Assembly (NCBI RefSeq): GCF_008274625.1
Contig: NZ_VTRU01000002.1
Span: 248,001 to 312,000 of the forward strand
From: Chryseobacterium panacisoli
Lineage (GTDB): Bacteria > Bacteroidota > Bacteroidia > Flavobacteriales > Weeksellaceae
Direction: 5' to 3'
DNA length: 64,000 nucleotides
Below the pieces are notes generated by a model. It was given only the letters and a program-made list of their open reading frames with translations. It had not been told where the DNA came from and made no database searches. The position numbers were made by a program, and so were the translations under genes. Position 1 is the stretch's first letter. Each line of letters opens with the position of its first letter. Positions 43,616 to 51,653 of the stretch are shown piece after piece.

Positions 43616-44608
43616 ATGATTTATAAGTTTTTCTTTAAGATGATCAACGATGAAGCGGAGAAAATGAATGACGATTTTGATAGCAACTATCTAAATCTTA
43701 TCAACCGGTATCTGCTTTTATTGTTCTTCATATTTTTGTTTTACTCCATTTTTATTATTGTTTTTTTCGGGGATATGTTGATTTCAATATTTCTTACCGT
43801 TATTACCTTTTTCTGGTTGTTTTTAATGGCAATAAAAGGGAAAACGAAGCGATTCAGGAACGTGCTGAAAACGTCTATCATCTTTACATTTGTGTTACTG
43901 ACTTTTATAGTGAGTTTTTTTAATGTTTATACTTTCAAAAATGCAGGGGTAGAATATTTTTATTTTTGTCTTTTGTTTGCCGTTCCATTCTTTTTGAATT
44001 ATAAGAAAGATGCTTTTTCTATCTTTTTCATTACATTCATGATCTGCATCAACTTCATTGTATGCCTTTACTTTGATTTTGATTTCCTTCCAAAAAGCAG
44101 ATTTATAGAAGCAGAAGACTTTAAAACAATAAAGCTGCTTAATATCTTATTTTCTATTGCCTCTTTTCTGATGGATATTGTTTTTATCACCCAGAAAGAC
44201 GCGCTGATTAATGGTTTAATTACCGATAAAAAAGAGAAAGATTCTACCATCAAAGATCTGGTTAAAACAAATGCAGAACTGATGAAGCACCAGATGCTGA
44301 TCAATCATCTTTCGGAAGAAAATATCCTGGAGATTTTAAATTTGGCAGAAAGTAATTCACCCGTGTTTTTTGAAAAATTTCAGTTGTTTTTTCCTCACTT
44401 TATCCCTGATATTTTAAAAATAAATCCTAACCTTATTCATTCTGAACTGTATTTCTGTGCTTTGATGAAGCTTGATTTTGATACCAAGAAGATTGCGCAA
44501 TGTACCAACAACAGTATTCGGGCTGTGGAAAGTAAAAAATACAGGATCCGGAAGAAACTGAATATATCCTCTGAGATTAATGTCAATAGCTTTTTGATTA
44601 AAATATAA
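43616..44608 (+). CDS. Membrane-anchored LuxR-type transcriptional regulator
   Basis: 330 residues. The first ~195 residues hold about six transmembrane helices (for example LLLLFFIFLFYSIFIIVFF, FVLLTFIVSFFNVYTF, FFITFMICINFIVCLYF). A short coiled linker (KEKDSTIKDLVKTNAELM) follows. The C-terminal ~65 residues form a LuxR-like helix-turn-helix: NLIHSELYFCALMKLDFDTK, then IAQCTNNSIRAVESKKYRI, RKKLN. This is the DNA-binding end seen in many Flavobacteriia regulators that otherwise carry TPR repeats. It is probably a one-component membrane sensor. Two small HTH genes follow, sharing the same upstream element type. Confidence 0.8.
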   Translation: MIYKFFFKMINDEAEKMNDDFDSNYLNLINRYLLLLFFIFLFYSIFIIVFFGDMLISIFLTVITFFWLFLMAIKGKTKRFRNVLKTSIIFTFVLLTFIVSFFNVYTFKNAGVEYFYFCLLFAVPFFLNYKKDAFSIFFITFMICINFIVCLYFDFDFLPKSRFIEAEDFKTIKLLNILFSIASFLMDIVFITQKDALINGLITDKKEKDSTIKDLVKTNAELMKHQMLINHLSEENILEILNLAESNSPVFFEKFQLFFPHFIPDILKINPNLIHSELYFCALMKLDFDTKKIAQCTNNSIRAVESKKYRIRKKLNISSEINVNSFLIKI

Positions 44609-44633
44609 ACAAAATTCCGATTTTTGTTACTTA

Positions 44634-44649
44634 TGCGTAATGTTGCGTG
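44634..44649 (+). promoter_or_regulatory. Cis-element B
   Basis: tgcgta (44634) and tgcgtg (44644) start 10 bp apart, matching elements A and C but without a clear inverted upstream half-site. A -7-like tattttta (44683-44690) begins 39 bp after the second copy starts and 23 bp before the next gene. Confidence 0.5.
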
Positions 44650-44705
44650 CCGATTGATGATGTTTTTTGTTTTTCTTGTCAATATTTTTACTTAAAAACA
44701 TTGTG

Positions 44706-45119
44706 ATGAATATTAAGAACATTCATATTGGGAGCCTGATCCGAACCAAAGTGGAAGAGCATCAGATTTCAATAGAAAGAATCTCCAGATTTTTAGACAA
44801 ACCGGAAGATGATGTAGAAATGATGTATCAGGCAAAAAGTATTGATACGGACATTCTGATGAAATGGTGTAAGCTTTTAAAATTTGATTTTTTCAGATTT
44901 TATACCAGTCATCTTATTTTGTATGCTCCGCAGTCAAGAATTGATAATGTATTCAGGGAAAAGGGAAGCACTATACTTTTCAGAAAGAGTATTTATACAC
45001 AGGAGGTAAAAAATTTTATACTTGAAAAAATAGAAATGGGATCAATGACAGCCAATGATGTTGTTGAAAGATATAAGATTCCCAAAACAACTTTGTACAA
45101 ATGGATGAAAAAACTATAA
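44706..45119 (+). CDS. Small helix-turn-helix protein with transposase-like DNA-binding end
   Basis: 137 residues from 44706 (MNIKNIHIGSLIRTK). An upstream in-frame ATG at 44667 lies before the -7-like box, so it would not be transcribed. The N-terminal half (SIERISRFLDKPEDDVEMMY) may be a first HTH. The C-terminal ~45 residues (FILEKIEMGSMTANDVVERY, KIPKTTLYKWMKKL) look like the HTH_23/InsE-type head of IS3-family transposases, but no catalytic domain follows. Most likely a regulator related to a domesticated transposase head. The next HTH gene starts 1 bp after its stop. Confidence 0.7.
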   Translation: MNIKNIHIGSLIRTKVEEHQISIERISRFLDKPEDDVEMMYQAKSIDTDILMKWCKLLKFDFFRFYTSHLILYAPQSRIDNVFREKGSTILFRKSIYTQEVKNFILEKIEMGSMTANDVVERYKIPKTTLYKWMKKL

Positions 45120-45120
45120 T

Positions 45121-45441
45121 ATGATACCTGACTACAAGCAGATCTATACTGATATTCTTAAAGAAAAGTTTCCGGAAAAATCATTAGATATAACCATCCA
45201 AAATAAGCTTGAAAGATTACACTCAGCTATTGAAATTCTAAAATTTAATCAATTGATTTTTGGTGAACCGGAATATGCAATTGAGTTCAATAATCAAAGA
45301 CTCCGTTCTTATGATGAAGAATCTATTTTGGAAATTCTCAGATATCAGAAAAAAAACGGATTGAGCAATTTTCAGCTCGGCTGTCATTTTAAAATAAGCA
45401 GAAATACAATTGCCAAATGGAAAACAGTTTTTAAAATATAA
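45121..45441 (+). CDS. Second small helix-turn-helix protein
   Basis: 106 residues. A charged helical N-terminal part is followed by a C-terminal HTH (YDEESILEILRYQKKNG, LSNFQLGCHFKISRNTIAKW, KTVFKI) of the same transposase-head style as its neighbour. The start is 1 bp after the preceding stop, so the two are coupled and may act as a pair. No signal, membrane or catalytic part. Exact family not recognised. Confidence 0.7.
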   Translation: MIPDYKQIYTDILKEKFPEKSLDITIQNKLERLHSAIEILKFNQLIFGEPEYAIEFNNQRLRSYDEESILEILRYQKKNGLSNFQLGCHFKISRNTIAKWKTVFKI

Positions 45442-45614
45442 CATTGATGTTTCATTTGGTTTAATTGAATTATTTTTTTAATTAATAAGCAATAATGATT
45501 TTTATGTTTGATTGACTGTATTTTTTTGAACTTATTATTGAATTTATTTAAATAACTCAACTTTTTGTTTGTGCTTTCATGTGATCGTAATCTGTTGTGG
45601 TTTTGTGAGTTTTA

Positions 45615-45637
45615 CTACGCGTGAGTAGTATTGCGTA
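45615..45637 (+). promoter_or_regulatory. Cis-element C
   Basis: tgagta (45622) and tgcgta (45632) start 10 bp apart, preceded by an inverted tacgc half-site (45616). The second copy begins 38 bp before the -7 box at 45670, the same spacing as element A. Confidence 0.6.
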
Positions 45638-45669
45638 GGGAAAAATAATTTGTAATTGTCTGAGGGTAA

Positions 45670-45677
45670 TAATTTTG
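45670..45677 (+). promoter_or_regulatory. -7 box downstream of cis-element C
   Basis: TAATTTTG matches TAnnTTTG, with a possible -33 TTTG at 45649-45652. It would give the secreted-protein gene a ~50-nt leader. Confidence 0.5.
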
Positions 45678-45732
45678 TGACGGTTAAATGACTTAGTTAA
45701 AAATTTTACTCATTAAACAATTATAACTTAAA

Positions 45733-47544
45733 ATGATGGACACAAAATTTACAATTCCCCCAATCAAAGTCTTGCTGATAGCACTGCTGTTTGCTTTTGG
45801 AAAATTTTATTCTCAAGCCAATAATGGAGCGGTAGGAATTAATACCATTACCCCTAATGCTAATTCCGTTTTGGATGTCATCTCAGGAAATAACAATAAA
45901 GGAATCCTTATTCCCAGATTAACTGAGGCACAGAGAAATGCTATTACGATCAACCAGTCCAATGATGATGGTCTGACGATTTACAATACCACAGAAGATT
46001 GTTTCAATTACTGGAGCCTTGCAGATAATGAATGGAAAAGTGTCTGCGGGCAGATGGGTAAATCTGTTTTTACCATAGACTGTTCCACTTCCAAAGCAAT
46101 GGGAAGCTATGTAAAAGGAAAAGAACTTACTGGTTCCAATTACCTGAGCATTGCTGTGAATGTAACAAAACCGGGTAATTATACCATTTCCGGAACAACT
46201 ACCAACGGATACAATTTTTACGGAACCGGAGTGTTTCTAAATGCCGGAACACAAACGATACAGATTCCAGGACAGGGAATTCCTCAGAATATCCAGACCG
46301 ATAATGTGTCACTTGAAGCAAACGGAACAGCTGTTACCTGTACTCCTGCGATCTCTGTTACAGTACTAAGCCCTGCGGGGACATATACCATGAGCTGTGG
46401 AAGTGCAACAGTAAATGGGGTGTACAAAGTAGGAACAGCTCTTACGGCTTCCAATACGATTACTTTGCCTGTGAATGTTGCGGCACTGGGTAGTTATACC
46501 ATTACCACCAATACAGTTGATGGAATTTCTTTCAGTGGTTCAGGAGTATTTGCAGCTACAGGAAATCAGAATATTACGCTGCAGGGTACAGGGTCACCTT
46601 CCTCCACGGCTGTAAAAACGATAACAATTACTTCGGACAGTCAGGGTGGGGTTTCAACGACATGTACAGTAAATGTAATTGTGGTTGTTCCGAAGAAAAA
46701 ACTTTTAACGATCGGAACAGCACCAAACGGCTGCGGATATAATGTGTCAGGAACTTCTCCATCAGGGATGGTAACTAAAGCAGTTGCCAATTTTGGAACA
46801 TTGGCCAACAGCATCGTAAAATACGAAGGATGGGATCAGATCATAGATGGTACAGACAGTCCGAGTGTTGCGCAGCTGACAACCTGGACAACCGGAGCCA
46901 ACCCTGTAGATATTATTGTCATAGGATATGCATGGGGAATGAATGCTGCTGAGGCACAGGTGTTAAAAAATTATCTGGCAAAAGGAGGTGTAATTGTTGC
47001 TTATTCTGAAAGTAACAGCGGAATGCAGAATCTTTTCAGAAATGTTTTTGACGGATCAGTAAACACAGGAAGTGTAAACAGCGCGGGAGCGGTCTATAAA
47101 CTGCCCATGACAAATGATGAAATTCTGAATGGCCCTTTTGGAGATATAAGAGGATTGCAATGGGGAGAAGATGCTTCTTCTACAACCTATGCAACAGGAC
47201 TTCCTTCAAGTGAAATTACAGTGTATTCAGGAGATACAAACATCTCTACGGCTTCACCGTCAGGAACTGTAGGTCGTGTAACTGCATTCAAACATAATAC
47301 TTTAAACTTCATCTGGGTAGGAGATGGTGGTTTCAACTCTCAGTGTGGGACAGTTACTTCTCCAAATACTTCAGATACTATATGTCCGTTCTATGCAGAT
47401 ACTAATTATAAGCCGATTGCTAAACCCAATTATGGAAATGGGGCTGCTGCTTATGAAATGAATGTATATAACTCAATATTCTATGCAAATGCTCTTGCCT
47501 GGGCGATTAAAAAGGCAGAATTCAGTGGAATAAACACAAAATGA
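45733..47544 (+). CDS. Large secreted protein with phage-tail-fibre-like head and amidotransferase-like fold
   Basis: 603 residues. Signal peptide (ends FGKFYSQ). Residues ~30-110 (GAVGINTITPNANSVLDV, NNKGILIPRLTEAQRNAI) are the VGINT/P-type segment found at the start of many flavobacterial surface and tail-fibre-like proteins. Two ~85-residue Ig-like repeats follow (about 112-200 and 212-295, each with GSYVKG/GVYKVG, NYTISG/SYTITT and GTGVF/GSGVF). Residues ~325-600 resemble a ThuA/class I amidotransferase-like fold (DIIVIGYAWGMNAAEAQVLK, GGVIVAYSES). There is no T9SS sorting domain. Function unknown. Its promoter carries the element shared with the upstream regulators, so it is the likely output of that circuit. 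Confidence 0.75.
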   Translation: MMDTKFTIPPIKVLLIALLFAFGKFYSQANNGAVGINTITPNANSVLDVISGNNNKGILIPRLTEAQRNAITINQSNDDGLTIYNTTEDCFNYWSLADNEWKSVCGQMGKSVFTIDCSTSKAMGSYVKGKELTGSNYLSIAVNVTKPGNYTISGTTTNGYNFYGTGVFLNAGTQTIQIPGQGIPQNIQTDNVSLEANGTAVTCTPAISVTVLSPAGTYTMSCGSATVNGVYKVGTALTASNTITLPVNVAALGSYTITTNTVDGISFSGSGVFAATGNQNITLQGTGSPSSTAVKTITITSDSQGGVSTTCTVNVIVVVPKKKLLTIGTAPNGCGYNVSGTSPSGMVTKAVANFGTLANSIVKYEGWDQIIDGTDSPSVAQLTTWTTGANPVDIIVIGYAWGMNAAEAQVLKNYLAKGGVIVAYSESNSGMQNLFRNVFDGSVNTGSVNSAGAVYKLPMTNDEILNGPFGDIRGLQWGEDASSTTYATGLPSSEITVYSGDTNISTASPSGTVGRVTAFKHNTLNFIWVGDGGFNSQCGTVTSPNTSDTICPFYADTNYKPIAKPNYGNGAAAYEMNVYNSIFYANALAWAIKKAEFSGINTK

Positions 47545-47562
47545 TAAAGTTTTTTAAAGATG

Positions 47563-47590
47563 ACTCCGGCACGATTATTCGTGCCGGAGT
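47563..47590. terminator. Strong hairpin terminator
   Basis: The perfect 11-bp stem actccggcacg / cgtgccggagt with a following T6 run lies between convergent genes and overlaps the end region of neither. Confidence 0.92.
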
Positions 47591-47593
47591 TTT

Positions 47594-47941
47594 TTATTTT
47601 ATATACTTTTTAATCTCTTCTGTAAGGCTTAATATGAATTCTACCGGCAGGTCTTCTTCAGTGTCAATTAAGAGGATTTTAAACTTCTTTCTGCCATCCA
47701 GAATCAGCTCCGGATAATCCAGCTTATCACCGTGGTAAAAGCTGATGTAATGTTTCTTGTATTTTTTGCTGTAATAGAAATAACACAGCATTTTCTTTTT
47801 GTATTTGATAAACGGAAGCCCGAAACTGAATGTTTCTGTAATATTTTCCGGATCTGAAGCTAAGATACTATCACGTAAAAATAAAAGAGTACTTCTTTCA
47901 GGCTCTTCGATTCTGTAGAAATACTCTTGTATAGGGTTCAT
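47594..47941 (-). CDS. DUF1801 domain protein
   Basis: 115 residues, cytoplasmic. IQEYFYRIEEPERSTLLFLRD, ETFSFGLPFIKYKKKMLCYFYYSKKYKKHYISFY and GRKKFKILLIDTEEDLP fit the DUF1801/YdhG-like family (iron-chaperone frataxin-like fold). No specific activity is known. It lies 18 bp downstream of the ABC transporter gene and is probably cotranscribed. Confidence 0.82.
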   Translation of the reverse strand: MNPIQEYFYRIEEPERSTLLFLRDSILASDPENITETFSFGLPFIKYKKKMLCYFYYSKKYKKHYISFYHGDKLDYPELILDGRKKFKILLIDTEEDLPVEFILSLTEEIKKYIK

Positions 47942-47959
47942 TTTAACGGAATTAAAATA

Positions 47960-49798
47960 TTAGTCGAAATTTTGAAGTTCAACAAGCTTGTTATACATTC
48001 CTTTTTTAGCGATCAGATCATGATGTGTTCCTTGCTCTACAATATCACCTTTTTCCATCACTACGATCCAGTCTGCTTTCTGAATGGTTGAAAGACGGTG
48101 GGCAATTACAAGAGAAGTTCTGTTTTCCATCATCTTCTCCAGGGCATCCTGTACAAATCTTTCAGATTCTGTATCCAGGGCAGAGGTTGCCTCATCCAGA
48201 ATCATAATCGGTGGGTTTTTCAATACTGCTCTGGCAATAGAAACTCTCTGCTTCTGACCTCCGGAAAGCTTCCCTCCATCATCTCCGATATTTGAATCAT
48301 ATCCTTCAGGAAGTGTTGTGATAAATGCGTCTGCATTGGCAATTTTTGCAGCAGCAATTACTTCTTCTCTTGTCGCATCAGGCTTACCCATCAGGATATT
48401 ATTATAAACGGAATCGTTGAATAATACGGATTCCTGGGTTACCATGCCCAGAAGTTTGCGGTATTCATTTAATTTTAAATGTTTAATATTGGTGCCGTCA
48501 ATCATGATCTCTCCTTCAGAAACATCATAGAATCTTGCTAAAAGATTGGCAATGGTTGTTTTACCACTTCCACTTTGGCCAACAAGAGCCACTGTTTTCC
48601 CTTTTGGAATAGAAAGTGAGAAGTTTTTAAGAATCGTATGGTCTTTATCGTAGAAAAAGCCAATATTATTAAACTCGATAGAATGATTTAAAGTTGAGAT
48701 GGAAACAGGATTTGCTATTTCATCAATTTTCACATCAGCATCCAGAATTGCCAAAACTCTTTCAAGAGAGGCTTCTCCCTTTTGTACATTGGAAATTGAC
48801 TGAGACAGACTTTTTACAGGAGGTAAAATCTGGAAGAAGATTCCCAGGAAAACCAAGAAATCTGCAGGGGAGATGCTTTGCTCTACAATGATTTGTTTTC
48901 CCCCATACCAGGCGATAATTAAGAACGTAACCGAACCTAAAAATTCGCTCATCGGAGATGCTAATTCTTTTTTCCTTCCTAAGCTTATAGAACTGTTGAT
49001 CCATTTCTGCATTGACTGCATAAAACGGTTGTCCATTATTTTTTCTGCACTGAAAATCTTAATCACCTTGGTAGATTTCAATGTTTCGTCTACGATCGAG
49101 AAGATCGTTCCCATTTCATTTTGGGCTTGGTGAGAGTCTTTTTTCAGGCTTTTTCCTATTAAAGCAATCATTGTTCCCATTACAGGTAATACCAGAAGAG
49201 AGAAAAGAGTCATCTCTGTACTTAAGAAGAAAAGAGTCACCAATGTGCTTATCAGCATAAAAGGTGCATTGATCAATTCAACTAAACTTCCCAGAATATT
49301 ACCTTCAACTTCACCTACGTCATTTGACATACGAGACATCAGGTCTCCCTTTCTGCTTTCTGTAAAAAAAGAAACAGGTAAAGAAAGAATCTTTCTGTAC
49401 ATCGCTCCACGAAGGTCTTTAGTAACACCTACACGATAATTGATCAACAAAAATGAACCTAAATATCTGAAAAGGTTTCTCAGTAAAAACATAAAAGCCG
49501 TTATTACACAAAGCCAGGCCAGAACGTTAAGTGCTCCGTGCTCAGTTACTAAACTCTGAACATAATAATTGGCGTACTCTTTTGCGTAAGAGAAAAAATC
49601 TAAAATCTCTCCCGAATAAACAGGAGGATGGCTGTATTTTTTAGCTTCTATGGTTCCGAAAAGCATTCCCAAAACCGGTAGAATAGTCCCTAAGGAAGCA
49701 ATCTGGAATACAGAATACATAAGGTTGAAAAACAAACTTCCGTAGATGTATTTTTGGTGAGGTCTTGCGAACTTCAGTATTTTAATATATTGGTTCAT
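47960..49798 (-). CDS. MsbA-like ABC exporter (fused permease-ATPase)
   Basis: 612 residues. The N-terminal six-helix ABC type 1 permease (1-330) is followed by a nucleotide-binding domain with Walker A GQSGSGKTT, signature LSGGQKQR, Walker B ILDEATSALDTESE and H-loop IAHRLSTI. An extended first periplasmic loop (EAKKYSHPPVYSGEILDFFS) is present. Homodimeric exporters of this type flip lipid A-core or other lipids and drugs. MsbA is the most likely identity but is not proved. The 234-bp gap upstream contains no gene. Confidence 0.9.
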   Translation of the reverse strand: MNQYIKILKFARPHQKYIYGSLFFNLMYSVFQIASLGTILPVLGMLFGTIEAKKYSHPPVYSGEILDFFSYAKEYANYYVQSLVTEHGALNVLAWLCVITAFMFLLRNLFRYLGSFLLINYRVGVTKDLRGAMYRKILSLPVSFFTESRKGDLMSRMSNDVGEVEGNILGSLVELINAPFMLISTLVTLFFLSTEMTLFSLLVLPVMGTMIALIGKSLKKDSHQAQNEMGTIFSIVDETLKSTKVIKIFSAEKIMDNRFMQSMQKWINSSISLGRKKELASPMSEFLGSVTFLIIAWYGGKQIIVEQSISPADFLVFLGIFFQILPPVKSLSQSISNVQKGEASLERVLAILDADVKIDEIANPVSISTLNHSIEFNNIGFFYDKDHTILKNFSLSIPKGKTVALVGQSGSGKTTIANLLARFYDVSEGEIMIDGTNIKHLKLNEYRKLLGMVTQESVLFNDSVYNNILMGKPDATREEVIAAAKIANADAFITTLPEGYDSNIGDDGGKLSGGQKQRVSIARAVLKNPPIMILDEATSALDTESERFVQDALEKMMENRTSLVIAHRLSTIQKADWIVVMEKGDIVEQGTHHDLIAKKGMYNKLVELQNFD

Positions 49799-49994
49799 TC
49801 AATGAAAAAATTGGATAGCAAAATTACGTAAAATTAAAAGATAAGACGTTCTTAATCCTGTTTTACTTTAATGGATATGTTTCAAAAAATGTCTTTTTGT
49901 TACAACTCAGGGGGATTGTGTTTTATTTTTTAATAAATAATTGGGCATAGAAGCTTAAGCATTAAAAGATAAAAGGCTCTGGTTGTTTAATAAA

Positions 49995-50014
49995 AAACCG
50001 CTGAAACAGCGGTT
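49995..50014 (-). terminator. Terminator of the M28 peptidase gene
   Basis: The stem aaccgctg / cagcggtt with a 3-nt loop and a preceding A run (T run on the minus strand) lies 19 bp past the stop at 50033. Confidence 0.8.
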
Positions 50015-50032
50015 CTTTATATGATGGTTTAA

Positions 50033-50953
50033 TTAAAATTTTACCTGATCGTTATATTTAGGAGTGAAATTTTTAGGATTCAGTTTATCCAGCGTTTTCC
50101 CAAAGTTATTGATGATCTGTGTCATATTATCAAAATCTACGATGTTGATGTCATCATTTTCGTGATGATAATGAGATGCTTTCGTCATGTCTACGGTAGA
50201 GAATGAATGGGCAATGATTTTCTTTTTTACAAAGCTTACATTGTCTGAGCGGTAGAACAGCTGCTGTTTCGCATATGGATCTGCATTGAGTTTTAATCCG
50301 TTTACTGCATTTTTATTAAAAAGTTCATCAAGATCAGAGAATCCGTCTCCTGTCATATATAATGCATTTTTTCCCCACTGAGATTCTGTAGCTACCATTT
50401 CAAAATTGAAAAGCGCGGTCAGCTTATTATAAATGTGATCCAGATTTGTATCCGTTGAAATAGCTCTTGAACCAAGCATTCCTTTCTCCTCTCCATTGAA
50501 TGCCATGAAAACCATTGAGAATTCAGGCTTTTTGTTTTTTAAATAATCGGCAATACCTACCAGGGTAGTAATTCCGCTGGCATCATCATCTGCTCCGTTA
50601 TAAATGTTATCACCACTTTTGTCACTGGTTCCAATATGATCAAAGTGCCCTGAAAACCCAAGATACTGATCTGTTTTTCCTTTTTTGATTCCGCAGACAT
50701 TATATACTGTTTTCCCATTATAATCAAACGGCACCAGATAAGATTTTCCGGTACAGTATTCCAGATTATTTTCTTTGAAAAGCTTGGCGATATAATTGGC
50801 TGCATTTTCATTTTCCTGAGTTCCGATTTCACGTCCCTTCATTTCATCCGAAGCGAGAGTGGAAAGGACTGTTTTTATCCTTTCTTTGGAAACCTCCTGA
50901 GAAAATGTAAGTATGGAGAATAGTGATAAAGTAAGAAATGTTAGCTTTTTCAT
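50033..50953 (-). CDS. M28-family zinc aminopeptidase, exported
   Basis: 306 residues. Signal peptide (ends LTFSQE). Zinc-ligand motifs of M28: GFSGHFDHIG, NGADDDASGITTL (bridging Asp), MAFNGEEKGMLGSRAI (catalytic and ligand Glu), and HYHHENDDINIVDF near the C-terminus. It should act as a periplasmic or secreted aminopeptidase. There is no T9SS domain. It is a single-gene unit bounded by hairpins. Confidence 0.9.
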   Translation of the reverse strand: MKKLTFLTLSLFSILTFSQEVSKERIKTVLSTLASDEMKGREIGTQENENAANYIAKLFKENNLEYCTGKSYLVPFDYNGKTVYNVCGIKKGKTDQYLGFSGHFDHIGTSDKSGDNIYNGADDDASGITTLVGIADYLKNKKPEFSMVFMAFNGEEKGMLGSRAISTDTNLDHIYNKLTALFNFEMVATESQWGKNALYMTGDGFSDLDELFNKNAVNGLKLNADPYAKQQLFYRSDNVSFVKKKIIAHSFSTVDMTKASHYHHENDDINIVDFDNMTQIINNFGKTLDKLNPKNFTPKYNDQVKF

Positions 50954-51072
50954 TGTCTTTTATTAAACGTTAGATGATCTGTCGTGTTTTTGATCAAAAA
51001 GTTGCAATGAATTTACATAAATTAATTGATGTGAGGGTACAGACTGTATAAATAGGAATATGGCAAATAAAA

Positions 51073-51096
51073 AACAGCTCCTTAAAAGAAGCTGTT
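51073..51096 (-). terminator. Terminator after the DUF4293 gene
   Basis: The stem aacagct / agctgtt with a 10-nt loop and a preceding A run lies 25 bp past the stop at 51121. Confidence 0.65.
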
Positions 51097-51120
51097 CTCA
51101 CTCAAAAAATCGTTGTAAGG

Positions 51121-51510
51121 CTATCGAAGTCTGTCTACAGATTTTACGAGCCTCTCATCTTTACGGATATAAATGTTTGCAATAAGCAGACATATTACCG
51201 CAATCAATGGGAAAATCGGCTCAATACCCTTCTCAGGAATCTGAATTCCTCCGGATAAGTTTAGTAACCAGTACGCCAATACACCAATCAACAAAACGTT
51301 TATAATGATGCTGATGGTATTCAGCAAAATTTGTCTTTTTCTGTTTTTGAAACTAAAAATACTTAATGCTCCAATGATCACAAGCACGATACTGCCCATA
51401 TTAAGTAAAGGAATACTGTCGGAAATGACAACATCCTGTCCTGTTATAAAAAGGAAAACAGCAGCTAAGACTGCTAATAACGTCCATATAGTTTGTATTC
51501 TCTGTAGCAT
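51121..51510 (-). CDS. DUF4293 membrane protein
   Basis: 129 residues with four hydrophobic segments (for example TIWTLLAVLAAVFLFI, GSIVLVIIGALSIFSF, TISIIINVLLIGVLAYW, FPLIAVICLLIANIYI). It begins MLQRIQTIW, the start usual for DUF4293. The gene is divergent from rho, a neighbourhood I recall in other Flavobacteriia. No activity known. Confidence 0.85.
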   Translation of the reverse strand: MLQRIQTIWTLLAVLAAVFLFITGQDVVISDSIPLLNMGSIVLVIIGALSIFSFKNRKRQILLNTISIIINVLLIGVLAYWLLNLSGGIQIPEKGIEPIFPLIAVICLLIANIYIRKDERLVKSVDRLR

Positions 51511-51653
51511 TGAATATTAAATTCTTGGCAAAAATAACATAAATTTTGCACAATTCAAAAATAAGTGTAGATTTGCATTATACAATGTACTTGAAAACCA
51601 AAGTCACCGGACTTACTTTTCTTACTCACAATTAATTACATTTTTACATAAAT

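Noticed and set aside
44706..45441. Active insertion sequence
   Set aside because: The two HTH proteins lack a DDE domain, and no terminal inverted repeats or target duplications were seen around them.
43511..45613. 13-bp match ttttgtgagtttt at 43511 and 45601
   Set aside because: It is T-rich, at different distances from the promoters, and absent near element B, so chance cannot be ruled out.
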